Origin: Abditibacteriota bacterium
Lineage (GTDB): Bacteria > Armatimonadota > UBA5829
DNA length: 60,894 nucleotides
Assembly (NCBI GenBank): GCA_017552965.1
Contig: JAFZNQ010000062.1
Location: 1-60,894, forward strand
Direction of reading: 5' to 3'
Both the position numbers and the translations under genes were made by a program. This document shows, in pieces, positions 26,450-35,320 of the stretch; the stretch's first letter is position 1; every line of letters starts with the position of its first letter. Below the pieces are notes generated by a model. It was not told the DNA's origin. It saw only the letters and a program-made list of their open reading frames with translations, and searched no databases.

Positions 26450-27520
26450 ATGAACACATACCACATCGCTGTATATGCCGGAGACGGCATCGGAATAGAG
26501 GTCACCCGGGAAGCCGTCAAGGCCCTGCAGGCCTGTCAGGAAGTATTCGGAGACTTTGCATTTGAATTCACCGAGTTCGACTGGGGCAGCCGTTATTGGA
26601 AAAAGACAGGCCGGATCACCCCCGAGGGCTATCTCAGGACTCTGGAGGGCTTTGACTGCATACTGCTGGGCGCCGTGGGCGACCCCGCCAATATCCCCGA
26701 CAGGATAGCGGTGACCCCCCTCATAGAGATGCGCCAGACCTTTGACCAGTATATAGGCCTCAGGCCCGCCACCCTCATGCCCGGCATCAAAAGCTGCCTG
26801 GAGGGCAAGGACTACGGGGATATAGACATCTACTGCGTCCGGGAAAACTCCGAGGGCGAATACATCAATTGCGGCGGCCGCTTCAAGCCCGGCACCGCCG
26901 ACGAAGTGGCCATACAGACCAACATACACACCCGCAAGGGAGTGGAGCGCATCCTGCGCTACGGCTTCGGCGTGGCGGCCCGGCGGGGCGGCCATCTGAC
27001 TCTGGCCACCAAGTCCAACGCCCTGAAGTTCGGCATGACCTTCTGGGACGACGTGCTGGAGGAGATAAGGGGAGAATATCCCGGCATCACCGTGGACAAG
27101 TGCTACATAGACGCCCTCTGCATGGGACTGGTGCAGAAGCCGGAGTTTTACGACACGGTGGTGGCCTCCAATATGTTCGGCGACATCATCTCCGACCTGG
27201 CGGGAGCCGTCACCGGCTCCATAGGCCTGGCCCCCTCGGGCAACGTCAATCCCGAAAAACGGTATCCCTCCATGTTTGAGCCGGTCCACGGATCCGCCCC
27301 CGACATAGCCGGCAAAAACATTGCCAATCCCATAGCGGCCATCCGTTCGGGAGCCATGATGCTGGATCACTTCGGTCACAGGGAAGCCTTCAGGCTCATG
27401 GAAAACACCGTGGTGGACGTGCTGAAGGAGCGCAGGGTGCTCACCCGGGATATAGGCGGCAGTGCCGGCACCCGGGAAATGGGCGACTACGTGGCGGAAA
27501 AGATACTGGCAGCCAGATAA
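26450..27520 (+). CDS. Decarboxylating 3-hydroxyacid dehydrogenase (D-malate/tartrate or isopropylmalate type)
   Basis: This 356-residue protein belongs to the isocitrate/isopropylmalate dehydrogenase family: YAGDGIGIEVTREAV, the substrate arginine block RPATLMPG, RENSEGEY, ATKSNALKFGM and NMFGDIISDLAG. EPVHGSAPDIAGKNIANP forms the NAD site. The GLRPATLMPGIKS and YINCGGRFKPGT stretches resemble D-malate/tartrate dehydrogenases more than LeuB, and no leucine gene is nearby. It begins two bases after etfA, so it is in the same operon. The substrate is inferred and could also be 3-isopropylmalate or homoisocitrate. Confidence 0.8.
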   Translation: MNTYHIAVYAGDGIGIEVTREAVKALQACQEVFGDFAFEFTEFDWGSRYWKKTGRITPEGYLRTLEGFDCILLGAVGDPANIPDRIAVTPLIEMRQTFDQYIGLRPATLMPGIKSCLEGKDYGDIDIYCVRENSEGEYINCGGRFKPGTADEVAIQTNIHTRKGVERILRYGFGVAARRGGHLTLATKSNALKFGMTFWDDVLEEIRGEYPGITVDKCYIDALCMGLVQKPEFYDTVVASNMFGDIISDLAGAVTGSIGLAPSGNVNPEKRYPSMFEPVHGSAPDIAGKNIANPIAAIRSGAMMLDHFGHREAFRLMENTVVDVLKERRVLTRDIGGSAGTREMGDYVAEKILAAR

Positions 27521-27529
27521 CACGGACGC

Positions 27530-27568
27530 AAAAAGCCGGCAGACCGAATATGTCTGCCGGCATTTTTT
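27530..27568. terminator. Bidirectional terminator
   Basis: A 10-bp stem GCCGGCAGAC/GTCTGCCGGC with a seven-base loop has AAAAA on the left and TTTTTT on the right. The TAA stop of the minus-strand gene (27567-27569) lies in the T-run. Confidence 0.92.
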
Positions 27569-28034
27569 ACTTCCCGTCCCGGTCTATGACAAACAGCTCC
27601 GGCCGCATGAGCCTGATGATGCGGAGCAGATATCTCCTGACCGGCAGCAGACCGATCCAGAGTGACACCCAGAGCCTGTAGCCCGGAGAAGAGACCGGTA
27701 TTTTTTTGCCGTTTCTGACGATGCCCACGGCCACGGCCAGTATGTTGCCGTCCGTAATGCCGCGCTCGCAGGCCGCCTGTCCGTCGCCGCACATCATGTA
27801 TTCGCCGCCGCTGACGCCTACCACCCTGTGCAGTATGAACTTGCCGTTATCCCGTCTGTAAAGAGGCAGATCCCCCTTTTTCAGGGGCCCGGAGGGCTTT
27901 GTGACGGTCACCTGGTCCCGGCCGTGCCGCAGGGTAGGCGCCATGCTCCTGCCGGTGATGGTAAAGGTCACTTCCTTGCCCTGCCGGAGATACTCTTCCA
28001 TCACGGGATACAGGGTGTCCAGATCGACTGTCAT
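27567..28034 (-). CDS. S24/S26-family peptidase (SipW-like Ser-His dyad), cassette 1
   Basis: This 155-residue protein has the S26 nucleophile block TGRSMAPTL (Ser30) and a second block HRVVGV in which His69 stands where bacterial signal peptidases have Lys. That is the Ser-His arrangement of ER/SipW-type enzymes. CGDGQ corresponds to the conserved GDN box. The C-terminus is hydrophobic and basic, so it may be membrane-attached. Its ATG overlaps the upstream pqqD-like stop (ATGA). The pairing with PqqD and HPrK-like genes suggests cleavage of a modified peptide or leader, which is inferred. Confidence 0.8.
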   Translation of the reverse strand: MTVDLDTLYPVMEEYLRQGKEVTFTITGRSMAPTLRHGRDQVTVTKPSGPLKKGDLPLYRRDNGKFILHRVVGVSGGEYMMCGDGQAACERGITDGNILAVAVGIVRNGKKIPVSSPGYRLWVSLWIGLLPVRRYLLRIIRLMRPELFVIDRDGK

Positions 28035-28297
28035 GGCTCGGCAAGGCCGTTTTTGACCAGCTCCGCTGCGAAGCCGCCCACGTCCTGCCGCGCTTTTTCG
28101 ATGTCTATGGAATACTTCTCCGCCGCCAGCTGCGCCGTTTCCTCCGGCGAATTGCCGTCGGCTATCTGCTGCCACATCCAGGCGGCCGTATCGTTGAGCT
28201 TGATCACCTTGCTGAAATCGGCAGACGCGGGCCCGGTATTGATGAGCAGGTTCTCACCGGCCACCTTTTTCAGCATATATCCGTCCTTGATCCTCAT
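28031..28297 (-). CDS. PqqD family protein, cassette 1
   Basis: This 88-residue protein matches the PqqD pattern: GYMLKKVAGENLLINTG, KVIKLNDTAAWMWQQI and an ATAQ/YSIDIEKARQDVGGFAAEL helix. PqqD domains (RiPP recognition elements) bind leader peptides and present them to modifying enzymes. Both ends overlap neighbours by four bases (ATGA), so the three genes are tightly coupled. No precursor peptide was found within this cassette. Confidence 0.85.
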   Translation of the reverse strand: MRIKDGYMLKKVAGENLLINTGPASADFSKVIKLNDTAAWMWQQIADGNSPEETAQLAAEKYSIDIEKARQDVGGFAAELVKNGLAEP

Positions 28298-29166
28298 ATT
28301 ATCCCGTCCTTTGCAAGCGCTTCTCTCAGGAGAAGCGGCGTTTGTATATCCATTGTGCAGTCCAGCATATATACCGGCGTTCTTTCCAGCAGAAGGCCCA
28401 GCAGGTCATACACCTTTTCGGCAGCCTGCCTGTTGACGTGGGAAACGCACAGCTCCCGGTATATGGGCCTGAAGACCCCGGCCGGTTTCAGCCTTTCGAT
28501 CCCCGGCGCAGTCCCTCTGCGTATCAGGACCAGAGCTCCGAAGGGCACGCTCGTATTCAGATTTATGGGCACCGAGCCGCTCCAGGGAATGCCCCGCAGC
28601 GTAGCGCCGCCGTCCTCAAAGCTCAAGACGGGCCTGTCTTCGTTGATGCGCACCGTTTCTTCGGGCCACAGATCCTTCCACAGGGCAGCCTGAGTGGACT
28701 TGCCCACTCCGGGGCGGGCGCAGAAAATGATGCCCCTGCCCTTATAGCTGATGGCGGCTCCGTGAAGGGCCAGCATGCCGGCCAGCACGAGCCTGTCCGC
28801 AAAGCCCAGGAAGCTGTGACCGTATTCCATACCGGTGCGGGTCAGCAGCCTGTAGGTGTGATCCTCCAGAAAATACAGATGCATCTCCGAGGCGTCGTCG
28901 GTCAGCGACCAGGCAAACACCCTGCCGCCGCTCTTGTCACAGCCCAGCACAGTGACGAGCCCCGGCGAATAAAACACTGTCCTGGTGGGGCTTGTCTTCA
29001 CCGCAGAGCCTTCGGGAACGGGGATCTCCTTCACCAGATGGGACACACAGCAAAAGTCGGGCCTGCCGTCAAAATCCCGGCAAAACTCCTCAAAACGCTC
29101 CCGGAAGAAATCCCGGTGCAGCAAGTCCAGCGCGATATTCAGACCTGCGCTCCTCAACTTCAGCAC
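28294..29166 (-). CDS. HPr-kinase-like (HprK-related) kinase, cassette 1
   Basis: This 290-residue protein has a Walker A loop RPGVGKST (151-158) after an LHGAA stretch. An INEDRPVL acidic block, RGIPWSG and a C-terminal helical part with VFRPIYREL follow. These features match HPrK-related proteins of peptide clusters rather than full HPr kinase, which has a separate N-terminal domain. A relative in paeninodin biosynthesis phosphorylates a serine of the precursor. The start is GTG at 29166 with AGGAGG nine to ten bases upstream; the ORF extends further but without support. The promoter at 29197-29225 precedes it. Confidence 0.75.
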   Translation of the reverse strand: MLKLRSAGLNIALDLLHRDFFRERFEEFCRDFDGRPDFCCVSHLVKEIPVPEGSAVKTSPTRTVFYSPGLVTVLGCDKSGGRVFAWSLTDDASEMHLYFLEDHTYRLLTRTGMEYGHSFLGFADRLVLAGMLALHGAAISYKGRGIIFCARPGVGKSTQAALWKDLWPEETVRINEDRPVLSFEDGGATLRGIPWSGSVPINLNTSVPFGALVLIRRGTAPGIERLKPAGVFRPIYRELCVSHVNRQAAEKVYDLLGLLLERTPVYMLDCTMDIQTPLLLREALAKDGII

Positions 29167-29196
29167 TATACAAAGCCTCCTTTGCGGGCTATTTTT

Positions 29197-29225
29197 ATTA
29201 TAGCACACCCGGCCCCCCTTGGCAA
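29197..29225 (-). promoter_or_regulatory. Sigma-70 promoter of the kinase-pqqD-S26 cassette
   Basis: TTGCCA, a 17-base spacer and an extended -10 TGCTATAAT lie on the minus strand, about 30 bases before the GTG at 29166. Confidence 0.75.
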
Positions 29226-29231
29226 TCTGCC

Positions 29232-29261
29232 TTGAAAACAAGCTCCGTGTTATAGTATAAT
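29232..29261 (+). promoter_or_regulatory. Sigma-70 promoter of the ftsEX operon
   Basis: TTGAAA (29232-29237), an 18-base spacer and TATAAT (29256-29261) lie 24 bases before ATG 29286. It diverges from the cassette promoter. Confidence 0.75.
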
Positions 29262-29285
29262 ATTATTTAGAAACAGGTGACAGTT

Positions 29286-29969
29286 ATGATCAAATTTGAA
29301 GACGTCAGCGTGGAATACGAAAACGGCATCCCCGCTCTGAACAATATATCCTTTGAGATCGCAAAGGGAGAGTTTGTATTTCTGATAGGCTCTACCGGCA
29401 GCGGCAAATCCACTTTGCTCAAAACCATTTACAAGCAGGTAAATCCCTCTTTCGGCGCCATATATCTGGACAACATCAACATAGGCAGGCTCAGGGAAAA
29501 GCAGATCCCCATGCTGCGGCAGCAGCTGGGCATAGTCTTTCAGGACTACAAGCTGCTCCCCACCAAGAACCTGTGGGAAAACCTGGCCTTTGTCCTGAGG
29601 TCCGTGGGCAGAGACCGCCGGGAGATCGGCGGACTCATATCGGAGATACTGGACTTTGTGGGCCTTGCCTCAAAGCCGGACGCTTTTCCCAGGGAGCTGT
29701 CCGGAGGCGAGCAGCAGCGGGCGGCCATAGCCCGGGCCCTGGTCAACAAGCCCAGGATCCTCATCGCCGACGAACCCACCGGCAATCTGGACCCCACCAC
29801 CAGCATGGAGATCATGGAGATACTGGACATCATCAACAGGGAGACGGGCATGACCATGATCATAGCCACCCATGACAAAAACATAGTCAACACCATGCGC
29901 AAGAGAGTGATCCAGCTGGAAAAGGGCAAGATCATCAGGGACGAAAAGGAGGGCGCTTACGATGAATAA
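29286..29969 (+). CDS. ftsE: Cell division ATP-binding protein FtsE
   Basis: This 227-residue ABC ATPase has Walker [10 protein letters not shown] (35-43), the Q-loop VFQDYKLLP, the signature LSGGEQQR and Walker [34 protein letters not shown] is characteristic of FtsE. With FtsX it transduces ATP hydrolysis across the membrane to murein hydrolase activators at the division site. ATG 29286 has AGGTGA upstream; GTG 29277 is an alternative. The gene overlaps ftsX by eight bases. Confidence 0.95.
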   Translation: MIKFEDVSVEYENGIPALNNISFEIAKGEFVFLIGSTGSGKSTLLKTIYKQVNPSFGAIYLDNINIGRLREKQIPMLRQQLGIVFQDYKLLPTKNLWENLAFVLRSVGRDRREIGGLISEILDFVGLASKPDAFPRELSGGEQQRAAIARALVNKPRILIADEPTGNLDPTTSMEIMEILDIINRETGMTMIIATHDKNIVNTMRKRVIQLEKGKIIRDEKEGAYDE

Positions 29970-30876
29970 GACCCTGCGGCTCATCGAGTATTCCCTGACG
30001 GAGGCTCTGGAAAGCATCCGGCGCAACGGTTATTCGGGTCTGGCGGTGGTCAGCACCGCTGCCTTTACCCTGTGCATCCTGTGGTCCTTTGTGATGGTGA
30101 GCGTAGCGGCCGCCAACTACACCAAGGGGCAGGTGGACAGATTTGAGATCAGCGTGTTCATGAAGGCGGACGCCACTCTGGAGGACGCCAAGGCCCTGGC
30201 AGCCAAAATAGAAGACCTGCCGGGAGTGGCAAAGGTGACCCTCAAGCAAAAGGACCGGGAGTGGGAGAACTTCAAGATCAAGCACTCCTATCTGGACGCG
30301 GGCGGCCTCCCCAACGACACCCTGCCCTACGCCATGTCCGTGCAGCCCGGGTCCTCCGAGGACACTGTCAAGGTGGCCGAAGCCATCCGGAAGATGGGCA
30401 ACATAGACGCCGTGTTTGAGCGGCAGGAGTTCTACGCCAGGATACTGGCCATCTCCAAGGTCATCAAGTGGACCGGCATCATAGGCGCCATAGTGCTGTT
30501 CTTCGTGTGCGCCGCCATCATAGGCAACGCCATCAAGCTCTCCATCTACGCCCGGCGGCTGGAGATACAGACCATGCAGCTGGTGGGGGCCACCTCGGCC
30601 TTCATCCGGTCTCCCTTTGTGTATGAGGGCATGTTCTTCGGCGCCTGCGGCGCCATAGTGGGAGCCCTGGTGATCATAGTGGGCAACAATCTCATATCCT
30701 CGAACCTGCGGACCTTTTTGAAGATGACCGAGATGCTGCAGTCTCCCATGCCCGCGGGCACCGTGTTCTGGGGCATGCTCCTGTGCGGCATAGTCATAGG
30801 AGCCTGCGGCAGCATCAGCGCCCTGAACCGCTTCATCACCAAATACGCCACCCAAAAGGATCCGGCAGATGGATAG
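29962..30876 (+). CDS. ftsX: Cell division protein FtsX
   Basis: This 304-residue membrane protein has an N-terminal helix (25-50) and an extracytoplasmic domain (EISVFMKADATLEDAKAL). Three C-terminal helices follow around YARRLEIQTMQLVGAT and GMFFGACGAIVGALV. These are hallmarks of FtsX. The partner hydrolase activator is encoded by the next gene, overlapping by eight bases, as in other FtsEX-PcsB/EnvC arrangements. Confidence 0.95.
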   Translation: MNKTLRLIEYSLTEALESIRRNGYSGLAVVSTAAFTLCILWSFVMVSVAAANYTKGQVDRFEISVFMKADATLEDAKALAAKIEDLPGVAKVTLKQKDREWENFKIKHSYLDAGGLPNDTLPYAMSVQPGSSEDTVKVAEAIRKMGNIDAVFERQEFYARILAISKVIKWTGIIGAIVLFFVCAAIIGNAIKLSIYARRLEIQTMQLVGATSAFIRSPFVYEGMFFGACGAIVGALVIIVGNNLISSNLRTFLKMTEMLQSPMPAGTVFWGMLLCGIVIGACGSISALNRFITKYATQKDPADG

Positions 30877-31987
30877 ACGCCTGTGGGTTTTATTGGCGCT
30901 GATAGTCTGTCTTGCCGCCTCTCCCTTGTCGGCCGACACCCTGAACAGTCAGCTGAAGAGGGTGGAGGGCAAGATCCACAAGCTGTCGGGGCAGATAAAG
31001 CAGAAAAAGATCGAAAAGAGCGCCGCCGTCTCCCGGCTGCGGGAGCAGGACAAGGAGCTGGAAAAGGCTCAGTCCAGAGTGGCCAAGAGCCAGCTGAAGG
31101 TGGCTCAGGAAAAGGCCGAGCTGGACGCCATCAACTCCCGGCTGGCCATAGCCCAGCGCAATCTGGACCGGCGGGAAAAGCTGCTCCGCAGGCGCATCAT
31201 AGACATCTACGAGGGCGGCGACATAGACTATCTGAACGTGTTTCTGGGCACCACGGATATGTGGGACTTCGTCACCCACACCTACTACATCAAAAAGATG
31301 ATCGAATACGACGCTCACCTTATCCGGGAGATAAAGACAGAGCGCAACAACATCATCGCCGAGAAGGCCAAAAAGGAAGCGGTCATCCTGCAGCTGCGCT
31401 CCACTGAGCAGCAGCTCATAGGCGAGCGCAACAAGGTGGCCCGGGTCTCCAAGCAAAAGAGGGACGCCGTCCAGAAGATAGAGAACGACAAGCATCAGCT
31501 GGAGCTGGCCCTCCGGGCCATGGAGCAGGAGTCCAACCGCATCGAAAAAAAGATACAGGCCTATCTCCGCAGCCAGAAGGGCAAGAGCTACTACTATTCC
31601 GGCCCCCAGATCAAGGGCAAGCTCCCCCTGCCGGTCTCCGGCCGCATCTCCAGCAAGTTCGGCATGAGGTTCCACCCCATCAGAAAGCGCACCAAGCTCC
31701 ACACCGGAGTGGATATAGCGGCTCCCACGGGCACCCCCATCCGGGCCTCCGCCGCGGGAGTGGTCATATCCGCCGGCTGGGCGGGAGCCTACGGCAACGC
31801 CGTCATACTGCAGCACGGTGGAGGCATATCCACTCTGTACGGGCACTGCTCCAGAGTGCTGGTCAAAAAGGGACAAAAGGTCAGCAAGGGGCAGGTCATA
31901 GCCAAGGTAGGCAGCACGGGCTACTCCACCGGGCCTCACTGTCATTTTGAAAAAAGGGTCAACGGCAAGCCCGTGAACCCCCTGTAA
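30869..31987 (+). CDS. Murein hydrolase activator, EnvC-like (coiled coil plus M23 domain)
   Basis: This 372-residue secreted protein has a signal peptide (1-22) and two long coiled-coil stretches (about 24-110 and 150-235). A C-terminal M23/LytM domain follows. That domain keeps HTGVDIAAP and GPHCHFE, so the zinc ligands appear intact, unlike degenerate E. coli EnvC. It may therefore cut peptidoglycan itself. The gene order ftsE-ftsX-envC supports activation through the FtsX extracytoplasmic domain. It overlaps ftsX by eight bases. Confidence 0.9.
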   Translation: MDRRLWVLLALIVCLAASPLSADTLNSQLKRVEGKIHKLSGQIKQKKIEKSAAVSRLREQDKELEKAQSRVAKSQLKVAQEKAELDAINSRLAIAQRNLDRREKLLRRRIIDIYEGGDIDYLNVFLGTTDMWDFVTHTYYIKKMIEYDAHLIREIKTERNNIIAEKAKKEAVILQLRSTEQQLIGERNKVARVSKQKRDAVQKIENDKHQLELALRAMEQESNRIEKKIQAYLRSQKGKSYYYSGPQIKGKLPLPVSGRISSKFGMRFHPIRKRTKLHTGVDIAAPTGTPIRASAAGVVISAGWAGAYGNAVILQHGGGISTLYGHCSRVLVKKGQKVSKGQVIAKVGSTGYSTGPHCHFEKRVNGKPVNPL

Positions 31988-31990
31988 GAC

Positions 31991-32785
31991 ATGAAAAAGA
32001 CGGACTATCACATACACACGGCTCTCTCCGGAGACAACACCCAGAGCCGGGAGGCTCTGGCAGACGCGGTCCTGCGCCTGGGCCTGGATGAGATCTGCAT
32101 CACCGAGCACGTGGATTTCAATCCGGAGGACACCTGCTACGGCGCCTTTGACCCGGCAGTCCACAGGCAAAACGGCGCATATATGGCCTCCCGGGGCATC
32201 TGCTGCCGGCTGGGCTGCGAGATAGACTACCAGCCCCAATACAGACGGCAGATCGAGGAGGTCATCGCCCGGTGCGGCTTTGACTTCGTCATGGGCTCCG
32301 CTCACTACGTGGACAACCTGGTGGTCTTTCACCACGACGAATATTTTGCAGGCAAGTCCGAACGGGAGGCCTACTCCCGCTATTTCGAGACCGAGCTGGA
32401 GGCCATCAGGACCGGGCTCTTTGACTGCGTCGCCCACTTTGACCTTATCAAGCGCTGGGGCAGCCGCTTTTACGGCAGCTTTGACCCGGCCCCCTATATG
32501 GACCTCATCGAAGAGTGCCTGCGGGAGCTCATAGCCCGGGGCATGGCCCTGGAGATCAATTCCGCCGGCACCCGGCAGGACCCCGGGGATTTTTATCCCC
32601 ACCGGGACATCCTGGCCCTCTACAGGGAGCTGGGAGGCGAGCTCATCACCTTTGGCTCCGACTGCCACAGGCCCGACCATCTGGCCCTCCGATACGACGA
32701 GGCTTGCAGCCTGCTCCGGAGTCTGGGCTTCCGCCGGCTCTGCACCTACGCTGACAGACAGCCCCATTTCTACGACCTCGGGTGA
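31991..32785 (+). CDS. PHP-domain phosphatase, histidinol-phosphatase (HisK) type
   Basis: This 264-residue protein has PHP metal motifs: DYHIHTALSGD at the N-terminus, ITEHVDF, GSAHYV, VAHFDLIKRW and FGSDCHRP near the end. HisK-type enzymes hydrolyse L-histidinol phosphate to histidinol. It starts three bases after the envC stop codon. No other his gene is in view, so its place in a division and riboflavin operon is unexplained and another phosphoester substrate is possible. Confidence 0.85.
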   Translation: MKKTDYHIHTALSGDNTQSREALADAVLRLGLDEICITEHVDFNPEDTCYGAFDPAVHRQNGAYMASRGICCRLGCEIDYQPQYRRQIEEVIARCGFDFVMGSAHYVDNLVVFHHDEYFAGKSEREAYSRYFETELEAIRTGLFDCVAHFDLIKRWGSRFYGSFDPAPYMDLIEECLRELIARGMALEINSAGTRQDPGDFYPHRDILALYRELGGELITFGSDCHRPDHLALRYDEACSLLRSLGFRRLCTYADRQPHFYDLG

Positions 32786-32789
32786 CACT

Positions 32790-34394
32790 ATGAAAACCAC
32801 ACTGCTTTCGCTCTTGCTGCTCATATTCTCCGCCGCCTGCTTCGGCAGCCTGCTGGCCCCCGCGGGCAGCGCCGACGCCGAGCCCGGCTTTGACGGCGCC
32901 ATGACAGCCGGACGGGCCTACAGGATATCCCGTCCCGGCCTTTACAGCGGCCTGCTGACTTACGAATACCCCGACGGGAAAAAGGGCAGCCGGCAGCTCT
33001 TTTTCAGGGACGAGTGCTATTTCATCCCCTACGCCAACCTCTCAGGCGTCACGGCGGAGGCAGGGGTCACCATAGAGCGCCTCCAGCAGGAAAACCTCAT
33101 GGTCTACAACGGGAGCATCTACTCCAAGCCCTCCGTCAAAAAGGAGCAGGCCAAGCCGGACAAGGTGTGGAAGACCTCCGACGGACGGCTGGGCCTGGGA
33201 GTACTTAAAAACGGCAGCCTCACCCTGAACGCAGATTTCAGGAGACGGTATTTTCACGGCGAATCCGGCCTGCTCTGTCAGGCGCCGGGAGGCCTTTACA
33301 AGCTGGACTCCGCCGAGACGGGAGACGACCTGCGCTTTTCGGCGCCGGAGATCAACGCTCTGGTCACTCTCGAGGTGACCTCCATGGGGCAGCATCTCCG
33401 CATCCGGGGGACTCTGGGCCCTCTGGACCCCGCCAGGCCCTGCGCGGCGGAGACCGTGGCCCTGCACGTACCCGTGGGAGCGTCGGCGTCCTCTCCCTGG
33501 GGCTGGATGGACAGCCTGAACACGGTCACAGCGGCCGACGGCCTCCTGCAGGAGCTGCAGGAGCGCCCCCGGGACGCCGGATATTTTCTCCCTCTGGCCT
33601 TCATGTTCAGCAGCAAGGAAGACATGGGTCTGGCCCTGGCTCTGGAGCCGGGACCGGAGGCCGCCGGCGCCAATCTGAGCTACAACGGCGCTCTGGGCTC
33701 CATGTATGCGGTGTTCCCGGCTGAGGCAGGCCGCGCCGGCTTTGCCCTGGACCTGTCGGAACACCCCTGCGAATGGGGCATGCGGGAAGCCCTGGACTAC
33801 TACGTGAGCTCTCACAAGTCCTCTTTTGAGGCGGCCTCAGGCTCCCCTGACTCCATAGAGCCCTCGCGTATATCCCTCGTTGACAACTCCTCCTACCGGA
33901 CGGTCAGAGGCAGTCTTGACCGGCTCTCGGACCGGGAGCTGCTCTTTGTGAGAGTCATGGCAGGCAGGCGCCCGGTGTATTACGTGCCGGACCGGCCCGA
34001 CGATGAAGAAGCGGCGGCCCGGGCTCTGGCTCTGGGCTTCATCACCGCTCCCGCCGGAGAAGCCTCCGCCGCAGTGAGGCGCTATGGGGCTCTGGCCGAA
34101 CAGATCGGCGCCCTGCCCTGGCAGCGGGTCCCCGGCGCATCCACCAACAACCCGGCGGTCACAGTGGAACGCTTTGGCGGCGACGAAGACGACAAATACT
34201 ACATAGTCTGCAGGAACACCCGCCCCACCTCCCAGCCCGCGGTGGTCACCATATTCACCCTGCCCATGGCAAAGGTCACGGTAAAGGAGATAGTCAACGA
34301 TCTGGACAAGACCGCCGACAGCGGCGTCATCAAGGCAGTGTTCCTGCCCGGCGAGGTGCTCATATACGAGGTGGAAAACAAGTGGCGGAAATGA
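32790..34394 (+). CDS. Secreted protein of unknown function
   Basis: This 534-residue protein has a signal peptide (about 1-24) followed by mostly beta-strand-like sequence. Several Trp/Tyr-rich blocks occur (SSPWGWMDSLN, YVSSHKSSFEAA). No known domain was recognised. The central part (DAGYFLPLAFMFSSKEDMGLALALEPG) resembles carbohydrate-recognition sandwich proteins only in a general way. It begins four bases after the PHP gene stop and ends overlapping ribF by four bases, so it belongs to the long operon. Confidence 0.75.
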   Translation: MKTTLLSLLLLIFSAACFGSLLAPAGSADAEPGFDGAMTAGRAYRISRPGLYSGLLTYEYPDGKKGSRQLFFRDECYFIPYANLSGVTAEAGVTIERLQQENLMVYNGSIYSKPSVKKEQAKPDKVWKTSDGRLGLGVLKNGSLTLNADFRRRYFHGESGLLCQAPGGLYKLDSAETGDDLRFSAPEINALVTLEVTSMGQHLRIRGTLGPLDPARPCAAETVALHVPVGASASSPWGWMDSLNTVTAADGLLQELQERPRDAGYFLPLAFMFSSKEDMGLALALEPGPEAAGANLSYNGALGSMYAVFPAEAGRAGFALDLSEHPCEWGMREALDYYVSSHKSSFEAASGSPDSIEPSRISLVDNSSYRTVRGSLDRLSDRELLFVRVMAGRRPVYYVPDRPDDEEAAARALALGFITAPAGEASAAVRRYGALAEQIGALPWQRVPGASTNNPAVTVERFGGDEDDKYYIVCRNTRPTSQPAVVTIFTLPMAKVTVKEIVNDLDKTADSGVIKAVFLPGEVLIYEVENKWRK

Positions 34395-35320
34395 TCAGGA
34401 TCACCTATTACGGCCAAAAGCCCTCGGGCCCCACTGTCTGCGCCATGGGCTTTTTTGACGGAGTCCACAAGGGGCACAAAAAGATCATCGGGGAGTGCCT
34501 CAGCCAGAAGAAGGACGGTCTGCAGACCGTGGCTCTGACCTTTGACAAGCACCCCCTGAAGACCGTGGCCCCCTCCAGAGCCCCCCTTCTGATCAACACC
34601 TTCCCTCAAAAGGTGGACAATCTGCTGGCCCTGGGAGTGGATACCGTGGCGGCGGTGCACTTCAACGGAGAGGTGGCCAACCTGCTGCCCGAGGACTTCA
34701 TGTGGTTCGTGCTGAAGGAACGGCTTTCGGCGGCCTCGGTGGTGGCCGGCAACAATTTCCGCTTTGGCAGAGACCGGCAGGGCAACGGCGACACCCTGAA
34801 AAAATACGGTCAGGAATACGGCATCGCCGTGAGCATCATAGCCCCCCTGCGCATCAAGGGAGGCCCCGTGTCCAGCACCCGCATCAGGGCTGCGGTCCAG
34901 TCCGGCCGCATGGAGGACGCCGCCGCCTTTCTGGGCAGCCCCTTTACCATCAGGGGCACCATTGCCACCGGCTACAGGATAGGCACCAAGCTGGGCTACC
35001 CCACCGCCAATCTGGCGGCCGCTCAGGGGCAGCTGCTGCCGGGCAACGGAGTCTATCTGGTCAAAAGCGAGATAGACGGCCGCCCCTATTTCGGCGGCTG
35101 CAACGTGGGCGTCAGGCCCACCTTCGGCATCCATGACGTCAGCATCGAAGCCCATTTTGTGGACTGGGAGGGCAATCTCTACGGCAGGGACATGTCCTTT
35201 GCCTTCCTCGGGAAGATACGGGACGAGATGGAATTCGAATCCCCCGAAGCCCTTATAGAGAGACTGAGAAAAGACCTGGAGGCGGTGAGAGCCGCCGGAG
35301 AACGGTACGCAGAAAAATGA
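34391..35320 (+). CDS. ribF: Bifunctional riboflavin kinase/FAD synthetase
   Basis: This 309-residue protein has the FAD synthetase half with FDGVHKGHKK and LTFDKHPLK. The riboflavin kinase half has GTIATGYRIGTKLGYPTANL, GVYLV and NVGVRPTF. The enzyme phosphorylates riboflavin to FMN and adenylylates FMN to FAD, which suits a segment rich in flavoprotein genes. The ATG at 34391 overlaps the upstream stop (ATGA); GTG 34382 is an alternative. Its own stop overlaps the start of the next gene by four bases. Confidence 0.95.
   Translation: MIRITYYGQKPSGPTVCAMGFFDGVHKGHKKIIGECLSQKKDGLQTVALTFDKHPLKTVAPSRAPLLINTFPQKVDNLLALGVDTVAAVHFNGEVANLLPEDFMWFVLKERLSAASVVAGNNFRFGRDRQGNGDTLKKYGQEYGIAVSIIAPLRIKGGPVSSTRIRAAVQSGRMEDAAAFLGSPFTIRGTIATGYRIGTKLGYPTANLAAAQGQLLPGNGVYLVKSEIDGRPYFGGCNVGVRPTFGIHDVSIEAHFVDWEGNLYGRDMSFAFLGKIRDEMEFESPEALIERLRKDLEAVRAAGERYAEK

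Noticed and set aside
26450-27520. LeuB (3-isopropylmalate dehydrogenase)
   Set aside because: The family is right, but no leucine gene is near and the RPATLMPG/YINCGGRFKPG blocks fit D-malate or tartrate dehydrogenase better; left as a broader call.
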